Positions 25,385 through 32,595 of a stretch of DNA of 64,000 nt are shown here, in pieces. The stretch comes from Flavihumibacter stibioxidans. GTDB lineage: Bacteria; Bacteroidota; Bacteroidia; Chitinophagales; Chitinophagaceae. The first letter of the stretch is position 1; each line of letters opens with the position of its first letter. The stretch covers positions 62,001 through 126,000 of the forward strand of contig NZ_MBUA01000001.1 of the NCBI RefSeq assembly GCF_014332695.1. The letters run 5' to 3'. A model generated the notes under the pieces. The model searched no databases and was not told the origin of the DNA. It saw only the letters and a program-made list of their open reading frames with translations. The position numbers were made by a program, and so were the translations under genes.

Positions 25385-26548
25385 ATGTCACATATCCTTA
25401 TCATCGACGACGAAAGAGCCATCAGGAAAACGCTGGGAGAAATATTATCCTATGAAGGATATAAAATTGAAGAAGCCTCAGACGGGGAGGAGGGCCTCAG
25501 GAAGTTTAAGGAGCGGGCCTGGGATGTGGTACTCTGCGATATAAAAATGCCGAAACTTGACGGCATAGAATTCCTTGAAAAAGCCAGGGAGGCCAATCCG
25601 GATGTACCCATTATAATGATATCGGGACATGGTACTATTGAAACAGCGGTAGAAGCTGTTAAAAAAGGTGCATTCGATTATATTTCCAAACCGCCCGATC
25701 TAAACCGTTTGCTGATCACCCTGCGCAATGCAATGGATAAGACCTCGCTGGTTACCGAAACGAAAGTGCTGAAAAGGAAAGTAAGCAAGGTTCAGGAAAT
25801 GATAGGTGAATCACCTGCCATCCAGCGAATTAAGGACACTATTGAAAAAGTGGCTCCAACGGATGCGAGGGTGCTGATCACCGGCGAGAACGGTGTAGGA
25901 AAGGAACTGGTGGCCAGGTGGCTGCATGAAAAAAGCAACCGTGCTGGTGGTCCCCTGGTAGAAGTGAACTGCGCTGCAATACCGGGAGAACTCATTGAAA
26001 GTGAACTGTTCGGTCATGAAAAGGGCTCGTTTACATCGGCTATCAAGCAGCGTATCGGCAAATTTGAACAGGCAAGCGGTGGCACATTATTCCTGGATGA
26101 AATCGGAGATATGAGCCTCAGCGCACAGGCTAAAGTATTGCGCGCCCTCCAGGAAGGAAAGATCACAAGGGTAGGTGGTGATAAAGAGATATCCGTTGAC
26201 GTTAGGGTGGTGGCCGCTACCAATAAAGACCTGCTGAAGGAAGTGGAAGAAAGAAACTTCAGGCTCGATCTCTATCACCGCCTGAGTGTGATCCTGATAC
26301 ATGTGCCATCATTGAACGACAGGAGAGATGATATTCCCTTACTGGTTGACAAATTCCTGGAAAACATCTGCGCTGATTACGGCATTGCCAAAAAGGAAAT
26401 CGAAAAAGAAGCTATGGAGGTGCTGAAACAATATAACTGGACCGGAAATATCCGCGAGCTCAGGAATGTGGTTGAAAGGTTGGTTATCCTGTCGGGTAAA
26501 ACCATTGTAAAAGACGATGTGGTCAATAATGTGGTTCCGCGCAACTGA
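25385..26548 (+). CDS. Sigma-54-interacting response regulator (NtrC-type) lacking a DNA-binding domain
   Basis: The 387-residue product has a receiver domain (about 1-120; acidic Asp8-Asp9, phospho-acceptor Asp52, Ser80, Lys102) followed by an AAA+ domain (about 140-385): Walker A GENGVGKE at 167-174, the sigma-54 contact loop as GSFTSA at 214-219 instead of GAFTGA, Walker B LFLDEIGD at 235-242, and the terminal arginine-finger and sensor-II region WTGNIRELRNVVERL. It stops right after the AAA+ module, so the usual Fis-type helix-turn-helix is missing. It probably activates sigma-54 holoenzyme from solution or with a partner. A cognate histidine kinase is not in the window. It is tail-to-tail with the MerR gene, 3 nt apart. 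Confidence 0.88.
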   Translation: MSHILIIDDERAIRKTLGEILSYEGYKIEEASDGEEGLRKFKERAWDVVLCDIKMPKLDGIEFLEKAREANPDVPIIMISGHGTIETAVEAVKKGAFDYISKPPDLNRLLITLRNAMDKTSLVTETKVLKRKVSKVQEMIGESPAIQRIKDTIEKVAPTDARVLITGENGVGKELVARWLHEKSNRAGGPLVEVNCAAIPGELIESELFGHEKGSFTSAIKQRIGKFEQASGGTLFLDEIGDMSLSAQAKVLRALQEGKITRVGGDKEISVDVRVVAATNKDLLKEVEERNFRLDLYHRLSVILIHVPSLNDRRDDIPLLVDKFLENICADYGIAKKEIEKEAMEVLKQYNWTGNIRELRNVVERLVILSGKTIVKDDVVNNVVPRN

Positions 26549-26551
26549 TAT

Positions 26552-27430
26552 TCAATTCATTTTTGCAAAACCGATCATTTCAGCCAGGGATTTGAGACAT
26601 TTCACTGAACCTGGCAGGTGGGAAGTTTTGTCAGCAAATGCCGGACCGGATACTACGATTTTTACACCTGTTATTTTTTCGGCCAGGCATTGCAGGTAGT
26701 CAGACAGTTCTCCGTTACAGAGATGGGTGATCAGGTGAAAATACAGGTGTGTCGGTTTCCTGTAAGTGCAGTAATGGGATAATGTTTCAATTGCCACTTC
26801 ACTGCCCATATAAACAATATGACTACCCTGTTTTTTTAACAGGTAATGCATGTATAATATGGGTATCTCGTGTGCTTCACCGACTGGGGTAAATATCAGG
26901 ACAGTCCGGCCCTTAACAGCAGCAGTTTTTTCCAGGCCATCAATGGCAACAATGATTTTTTTCCGAATCAGGTTGCAGGCAAAATGTTCCTGGGCCGGAA
27001 CCACCTTATCGGTTAGCCACATCATACCCAGTTTTTCAAGAAAGGGATAAATCACATCCACCACACATTTTTCAAACCCCAGGTGTAGTACCATCAGGTT
27101 CAGGATTTTTTCAAAATGTGCCTGGTCAAATGCCTGCGCAGCTTCCATCAGTTGGTTAACAAACTGCTCATGCAGGCATTTAAGTTTTACAGATGCCGCC
27201 AGGGACAGCATTTCAGACTCCTGCATGCAGGCCAGCCTGGATATTTTATGCCCCCCTTTGTAAAGAAGGCTGATCCTGAGTAAATTCCGCAGGTCGTCAT
27301 CATCATAAAACCGATGACCGCTTTCTTTGCGTTTGGCACGGCATACCTGGTAACGCTGTTCCCAGACCCTTAGCGTATGCGCCTTGATACCTGTCAGGTT
27401 TTCAATATCACTTATGGTGAAATGGTTCAT
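26552..27430 (-). CDS. MerR-family regulator with cobalamin-binding domain (CarH/LitR-like)
   Basis: The 292-residue product starts with a MerR helix-turn-helix (about 3-70, FTISDIENLTGIKAHTLRVWEQRY), continues with a helical B12-binding cap containing the CarH motif W-x9-EH (Trp138, Glu148, His149), and ends with a Rossmann-like B12 domain (about 175-290). The cobalt-ligand motif ExHxxG is EAHEIP (185-190): His187 is kept but the Gly is Pro. Proteins of this type are light- or B12-responsive repressors, often of carotenoid or photolyase genes; none of those lie here. It is divergent from lepB with 152 bp between. Confidence 0.88.
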   Translation of the reverse strand: MNHFTISDIENLTGIKAHTLRVWEQRYQVCRAKRKESGHRFYDDDDLRNLLRISLLYKGGHKISRLACMQESEMLSLAASVKLKCLHEQFVNQLMEAAQAFDQAHFEKILNLMVLHLGFEKCVVDVIYPFLEKLGMMWLTDKVVPAQEHFACNLIRKKIIVAIDGLEKTAAVKGRTVLIFTPVGEAHEIPILYMHYLLKKQGSHIVYMGSEVAIETLSHYCTYRKPTHLYFHLITHLCNGELSDYLQCLAEKITGVKIVVSGPAFADKTSHLPGSVKCLKSLAEMIGFAKMN

Positions 27431-27553
27431 TTGACTTAGCGAATGTAATCCAGGAAGAACTACCTTAACAAATTCTTTGTAATTGCACCTGTCATATTTT
27501 GAACAATTAAGTTACAAATACGCTGAATAAACACCATTTTTGATGCAGAATGG

Positions 27554-27561
27554 TATTTTTG
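27554..27561 (+). promoter_or_regulatory. Candidate -7 element for lepB
   Basis: TATTTTTG fits TAnnTTTG and lies 21 nt before the lepB ATG at 27583. It sits in the divergent region shared with the MerR/B12 regulator. Confidence 0.4.
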
Positions 27562-27582
27562 CCCGAATTTAAAATTCGCTGA

Positions 27583-29139
27583 ATGACAACGAATCAAATC
27601 CTGATCTTATCTCTGATTTCTATTTTATTGGTTATCCTGCCTGCTTTTGGACTTTCAAAGATGTTTCAGAAAGTGAGTGTTCCGGCCTGGAAAGCATATA
27701 TTCCATTTTATAACACCTGGGTTATGCTGGATGTTGCCAAAAGACCCAAACACTGGTTTTTCTGGCAGTTTATCCCTGTTGCAGGCTGGTTTGTGACGAT
27801 GGGTATTTTTATTGAATGGATCAAGTGCTTCGGAAAATTCAGCTTCTGGGAGCACGCACTCACCTGCCTGCTGCCTTTTATTTATTTTCCTTATGTGGGA
27901 ATGGACAAAAACACCCGTTTTATTGGTCCGGAAGGCGTGAGGCATTACCAGAAATCAACCATTCGCGAGTGGGTGGATGCGGGCATATTCGCGGTTGTTG
28001 CAGCTACATTGATCCGAACCTTCATTTTTGAAGCCTATACCATTCCGACCGGATCCATGGAAAAAACACTGCTGATTAATGACTTCCTGTTTGTCAGCAA
28101 AATCAGTTACGGCCCAAGGATTCCCAACACCCCGCTGGCCATTCCATTCATGCACCATACCATACCCGGCACTTCGTCCAGGTCCTATAGTGAAATCATT
28201 AAACTGCCCTACAGCCGCTGGTTTGAAAGCCCGGTTAAAAGGAACGATGTGGTGGTTTTCAACTTCCCCACCGGTGATACTGTTATCAACAGGCCCGAGT
28301 TTCAATCAGCAGATCCCTATTATGATGTTGCCAGGAGACTGGGCAACGGAAACCTGGATGCCGGCAGGCAGATGATCCTGGGTGACCCCGATACCTATCC
28401 GCTCGTGATCAGGCCGGTTGATAAAAGGGAGAACTATATCAAAAGATGTGTGGCCATCGCCGGCGACACACTTGAAATAAGGGATGGCAGGGTTTATATC
28501 AATGGAGAAGCGGGATATGTACCCCCATTTTCCCAGATCAGTTATGAAGTGGAAACCTCGGGGCAGCCTCTCAATGCCGATGTAATGAAGGAGGACTACC
28601 ACATTGATATAGAAAACCCTGAAGAAATTGCAGTGCTCAGTGGTAATAAATATATTATGCTGCTAACAGCAGACGCAGCTGAAAAAATGAAAACATCGGG
28701 ACTCGCAAAAAGTATTACGCCGCAGTTGATCAAACCAGAACAGGTTGACCCAAGGTTGTGGGGCCAGGTCTGCTACCCCTACGACACCATGCACAAATGG
28801 ACCATTGACGAATTCGGCCCTATATGGATTCCTGCAAAAGGCGCTACCCTGACACTGACTCCACAGAATTACACGCTCTATGAAAGGGCCATCAGGGTGT
28901 ACGAAGGCAATACCCTCGAACAACAAAACGGGCAGTTCATCATCAACGGACAGCCATCCAGCCAGTATACCTTTAAAATGAATTATTACTGGATGATGGG
29001 AGATAACCGACATGGTTCCCAGGACAGCCGCTTCTGGGGTTTTGTGCCCGAAGACCATATCGTGGGCGAAGCATGGATCATCTGGATGAGTGTCAATAAT
29101 GGTATCCGCTGGAACCGGTTGTTCAGGAGCATAAAATAA
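27583..29139 (+). CDS. lepB: Signal peptidase I
   Basis: The 518-residue product has an S26 catalytic domain: nucleophile Ser158 in IPTGSMEKTL, general base Lys287 in ENYIKRCVAIAGD, and the C-terminal box MMGDNRHGSQDSRFWG. It removes signal peptides from exported proteins at the inner membrane. It is much longer than E. coli LepB because of an extra N-terminal region with about three membrane helices (residues 1-110), followed by the usual anchoring helix at about 130-150, and a large insertion between the boxes; both are common in Bacteroidota. It lies 33 nt before cdd on the same strand. Confidence 0.95.
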   Translation: MTTNQILILSLISILLVILPAFGLSKMFQKVSVPAWKAYIPFYNTWVMLDVAKRPKHWFFWQFIPVAGWFVTMGIFIEWIKCFGKFSFWEHALTCLLPFIYFPYVGMDKNTRFIGPEGVRHYQKSTIREWVDAGIFAVVAATLIRTFIFEAYTIPTGSMEKTLLINDFLFVSKISYGPRIPNTPLAIPFMHHTIPGTSSRSYSEIIKLPYSRWFESPVKRNDVVVFNFPTGDTVINRPEFQSADPYYDVARRLGNGNLDAGRQMILGDPDTYPLVIRPVDKRENYIKRCVAIAGDTLEIRDGRVYINGEAGYVPPFSQISYEVETSGQPLNADVMKEDYHIDIENPEEIAVLSGNKYIMLLTADAAEKMKTSGLAKSITPQLIKPEQVDPRLWGQVCYPYDTMHKWTIDEFGPIWIPAKGATLTLTPQNYTLYERAIRVYEGNTLEQQNGQFIINGQPSSQYTFKMNYYWMMGDNRHGSQDSRFWGFVPEDHIVGEAWIIWMSVNNGIRWNRLFRSIK

Positions 29140-29172
29140 TGTACCTTCTGCTTCAGCTAAATCCTATGTGTA

Positions 29173-29664
29173 ATGACCAGGAACAAATATGAATTTGAAT
29201 ACGAGGAATATGATTCAATAGATGAATTAACTGAAGAAGATGCCTGGCTTTTGAACGAAGCGAGGGAAGTAACCGTACAGGCCTATGCACCTTACTCCAA
29301 TTTTCATGTTGGCGCCGTTGCCAAACTGACCAATGGTGAAATCCTGGCAGGCTCCAACCAGGAGAATGCTTCCTTTCCCGTAGGATTATGCGCGGAAAGG
29401 GTTTTACTGGCATCCATCTCCTCCTTGTTCCCGAATATTCCGGTTGAAACGATTGCCATCAGTTACAGAAGTTCACTGGTAGAAAGCGACCATCCCATCT
29501 CACCCTGCGGTATCTGCAGGCAGTCACTACAGGAATATGAAGACAGGATGAAACACCCGATCCGGCTGATCCTTGGCGGAATGACAGGCAAGGTATACAT
29601 CATCCCAAGGGCAAGCATGTTGTTGCCACTTAGTTTTACAGGCGGGGATCTCGGTGGATTTTAA
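29173..29664 (+). CDS. cdd: Cytidine deaminase
   Basis: The 163-residue product matches homotetrameric cytidine deaminases: the substrate block APYSNFHVGA, zinc ligand Cys73 and catalytic Glu75 in CAER, and the second zinc motif PCGICRQ with Cys112 and Cys115. It deaminates cytidine and deoxycytidine to uridine forms in pyrimidine salvage. A 25-residue acidic N-terminal extension is present. It probably shares a transcript with lepB, 33 nt upstream. Its TAA stop overlaps the stop of the convergent csaA on the same four bases. Confidence 0.94.
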   Translation: MTRNKYEFEYEEYDSIDELTEEDAWLLNEAREVTVQAYAPYSNFHVGAVAKLTNGEILAGSNQENASFPVGLCAERVLLASISSLFPNIPVETIAISYRSSLVESDHPISPCGICRQSLQEYEDRMKHPIRLILGGMTGKVYIIPRASMLLPLSFTGGDLGGF

Positions 29665-29990
29665 CCGATCTTATGACCGTTGGCAACGGGACGCTCAGGT
29701 TGCAATAAAACCACCTCATTATTTTCGTTGTAGATGCCCAGCACGAGACATTCACTCATGAAATCCGCGATTTGTTTGGGGGGAAAATTTACCACGGCGA
29801 TCACCTGCCGCCCCACCAGCTCTGCAGGCTCGTACAGACTTGTGATCTGCGCCGATGAACGGCGTATGCCCATACTACCGAAATCAATGGTTAACCGGTA
29901 GGCCGGTTTCCGGGCTTTGGCAAAAACCGTGGCCTCTGTAATAGTTCCCACCCGCATATCAACTTTTTCAAAGTCGTTCCAACTGATCAT
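29661..29990 (-). CDS. csaA: tRNA-binding domain protein CsaA
   Basis: The 109-residue product is a single EMAP-II/OB-fold tRNA-binding domain: FEKVDMRVGTI, then LTIDFGSMGIRRSSAQIT, and the C-terminal VVNFPPKQIADFMSECLVLG with the expected length. CsaA is a dimeric export-related chaperone in Bacillus, and its relatives bind tRNA; its exact role is not settled. It is convergent with cdd, the two stop codons sharing the palindrome TTAA. Confidence 0.93.
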   Translation of the reverse strand: MISWNDFEKVDMRVGTITEATVFAKARKPAYRLTIDFGSMGIRRSSAQITSLYEPAELVGRQVIAVVNFPPKQIADFMSECLVLGIYNENNEVVLLQPERPVANGHKIG

Positions 29991-30107
29991 TTTTTTATTT
30001 CGAATTTACAATACCACATGTTGAATTCACCCAAATATTATTACAATGATATGATGCTATGATGTAAATTCAATACTCATTAATAATCAACCAAACCGAT
30101 TCTAATT

Positions 30108-31529
30108 ATGCCTCGTTCAGATGCTTCACGCAGAAAATTCATCCGGAATTCGACTGTAGCTGCCGCGGGATTTTTTATTGTTCCCCGGCATGTTTTAGGA
30201 AAGGGCCATATCGCGCCGAGTGACACCCTCAATGTGGCTGGAATTGGAGTAGGCGGTAAAGGACAGGGCGACCTTGCCGAGTTCTTCAAAACCAAAAAAG
30301 TCAACATTGTTGCGCTTTGCGATGTAGATGACAGGGCCGCAGCCAAAGCCAGGCAAGCCTATCCGAAAGCACCATATTATGCCGACTTCCGGGAAATGCT
30401 GGCAAAGGAGAAAAATAATATTGACGCAGTATCCATTTCCACCCCCGACCATACACATGCCAATGCCACCCTTGCGGCCATGCAACTCGGCAAACATGTG
30501 TACACGCAGAAACCATTGACACATGATATCTATGAAGCAAGGTTACTAACGGAAGCGGCTAAACGCCATAAAGTGGTAACCCAGATGGGTAACCAGGGAG
30601 GCAGCGGAGAGGGCGTCAGAAGGGCCAAGGAACTTATCGACGCAGGCCTGATCGGTGAAGTACACACTGTGCATGCCTGGACCAACCGGCCGGTATGGCC
30701 GCAGGGTATACCCACACCTTCCGGCAATCACCCCATCCCAAAGGAACTGAACTGGGACCTCTGGCTGGGACCTGCCCAGCACATCGATTACAATCCTGCC
30801 TACCTGCCTTTTAACTGGCGTGGATGGTGGGCATTCGGTACCGGTGCCCTTGGCGATATGGCCTGCCATATCCTTGACCCTGCTTTCAGGATCCTGCCAA
30901 TTGATTATCCAAGCTCGGTGGAATGCAGTGTGGCCAATATCTGGAAAGACATGTGGGTGGAAGGAAATTATTCCGATGGATGTCCGCCTTCATCTATCAT
31001 ACACCTCACATATCCACGTACCGACGGCAAGGGCAATATCAAAATATCCTGGCATGATGGCGGCCTGCTGCCCAACCGTCCGGATGAACTGTTGCCGGAA
31101 GAAGCATTTGGCAACTGGGATGGTGGCATCCTTTTCGTCGGCGACAAAGGCAAATTACTGGCCGATTGTTACGGCGAAAATCCTCGTCTACTCCCAACTG
31201 TAAAAATGAAGGAGCAACTTCCCGCACCAACACTGCCACGTGTTCCTGAAGGACACTATGCACAATGGGTGAACGCCTGTATCGCAGGTTATGGGAAAGC
31301 GGTTACCAGTTCGCCATTTGAATATGCAGGACCATTTACCGAAAGTATCCTTATCGGAAACCTGGCCATCAGGAGCTGGATGCTGAAAAACCCCAACCTT
31401 AAAGGATGGGGAGATAAATACCTTGGCAGAAAGACCCTTCTCTGGGATGCCAAAAACATGCGGATTACAAACTTCGAAGAAGCCAACCAGTATGTGAAAA
31501 GGGAAAGAAGGAAGGGCTGGGAGCTTTAA
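30108..31529 (+). CDS. Tat-exported Gfo/Idh/MocA family oxidoreductase
   Basis: The 473-residue product begins with a twin-arginine signal (SRRKFIRNS, then a hydrophobic stretch), so it is exported folded with its cofactor. The N-terminal Rossmann domain carries NVAGIGVGGKGQGDL for NAD(P) binding, and the family EKP motif appears as QKP in GKHVYTQKPL. The C-terminal half matches the GFO_IDH_MocA C domain of the large periplasmic Bacteroidota/Planctomycetota branch, with aromatic-rich substrate loops. It probably acts on a sugar or cyclitol; the substrate is unknown. It stands alone, ending in a terminator. Confidence 0.88.
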   Translation: MPRSDASRRKFIRNSTVAAAGFFIVPRHVLGKGHIAPSDTLNVAGIGVGGKGQGDLAEFFKTKKVNIVALCDVDDRAAAKARQAYPKAPYYADFREMLAKEKNNIDAVSISTPDHTHANATLAAMQLGKHVYTQKPLTHDIYEARLLTEAAKRHKVVTQMGNQGGSGEGVRRAKELIDAGLIGEVHTVHAWTNRPVWPQGIPTPSGNHPIPKELNWDLWLGPAQHIDYNPAYLPFNWRGWWAFGTGALGDMACHILDPAFRILPIDYPSSVECSVANIWKDMWVEGNYSDGCPPSSIIHLTYPRTDGKGNIKISWHDGGLLPNRPDELLPEEAFGNWDGGILFVGDKGKLLADCYGENPRLLPTVKMKEQLPAPTLPRVPEGHYAQWVNACIAGYGKAVTSSPFEYAGPFTESILIGNLAIRSWMLKNPNLKGWGDKYLGRKTLLWDAKNMRITNFEEANQYVKRERRKGWEL

Positions 31530-31536
31530 CAATACG

Positions 31537-31572
31537 GAAGGTAGATTTTGAATAAAATCTACCTTCTTTTTT
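31537..31572 (+). terminator. Intrinsic terminator of the oxidoreductase gene
   Basis: A perfect 13-bp stem (31537-31549 with 31554-31566) with a 4-nt loop is followed by TTTTTT, 7 nt after the stop codon. Confidence 0.88.
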
Positions 31573-31573
31573 C

Positions 31574-32452
31574 TCACTCCTCACCAAGTAAAGCAGACAA
31601 CTGCATCAGCTCCTCAAACTTGTACAACTGCTTGTCGTCTTCGAAACATTTGGCGAATTCCTCCAGCAGCAGTTGAATGATGCGCAGATTGGAATAAGGC
31701 CTGAAAAAAGATGCCGTTGCAGGTACTGAGATACGTCTGAAATAGGTTTCAACATCTTTCTGGGTAAATACCTGCCCGCTCATGGGGTCAATATAAAACT
31801 GGATCAGGCTTGACGGGTTGGATGGCAGTTGTTCCCACTGCCCGGGTTCGACGTCAAAATACGCCAGGATAAATTGCCTGGGGATGGGAATCGCCCGAAT
31901 GGGTATATCCAGCAAATCAGCCAGGATAAGGTAAAGAATACCATTACTGATCGAATTGCCATTTTTGGATTCCAGCACTTTGTTCAGCAGGAAGCCATTT
32001 GGTTCGCCGTAATTAATCTCGGTTCCCTTTAGGTTATAATAATTATAAAGGATGGTAGTCAGTACATTGGTTTGTTCCAATGGGGTCAGGTAACTGTTCA
32101 GTTCCAGCCAGATATTGCGCCTCATTTTTTCTATATCCTGCAAAACCTGGCTGAGATCCAGGTCGGGATACTGAAATTTTGCCACCAGCAGGGCGCCCCC
32201 CAGCAAGTCGGGTTCAGGCATTTTTTTCCACCGGTTGAATTCCTGGGTAAGATCACAGTAATGAAGCCGGTGAATCAGCAACTCAATCCTTTCCTGGACA
32301 CTTTCATCGGGAGTTGTTTCCCACAAATGCTCCAGGTTGGGGATGATATTGGCTCCCATGGAAATGATTTTGTCACTCACGGTTGAAAACACTTCCGCAT
32401 CGGGGTCATCGATGAGATGAAAAAGGGCAGATATTTCACGGGTTTCTTCCAT
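31574..32452 (-). CDS. SirB1-like protein with transglutaminase-like domain
   Basis: The 292-residue soluble protein matches the SirB1/Transglut_core2 family: helical N-terminal part with HEAT-like character (1-80), then a domain with LNKVLESKNGNSISNGILYLILADLLDIPIRAIPIPRQFIL-like blocks in which the catalytic Cys of true transglutaminases is not evident (Ser/Gly instead). Relatives often sit beside kdsA or prmC; here the neighbour is topA, 143 nt upstream on the same strand. The biochemical role is unknown and it may be a non-catalytic scaffold. Confidence 0.75.
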   Translation of the reverse strand: MEETREISALFHLIDDPDAEVFSTVSDKIISMGANIIPNLEHLWETTPDESVQERIELLIHRLHYCDLTQEFNRWKKMPEPDLLGGALLVAKFQYPDLDLSQVLQDIEKMRRNIWLELNSYLTPLEQTNVLTTILYNYYNLKGTEINYGEPNGFLLNKVLESKNGNSISNGILYLILADLLDIPIRAIPIPRQFILAYFDVEPGQWEQLPSNPSSLIQFYIDPMSGQVFTQKDVETYFRRISVPATASFFRPYSNLRIIQLLLEEFAKCFEDDKQLYKFEELMQLSALLGEE

Positions 32453-32595
32453 TCACACGGGCTTAGTGGATCACTTTCCAAATAATGACGTTCTGATCTC
32501 ATTATTTATTGTTAGTGATCTGCCAATAAATTTCGTGTGTGGCCCAATACCCCGGTTGGATAGTTTTCCACACGCGTGGATAAGGCCATCCCGGG

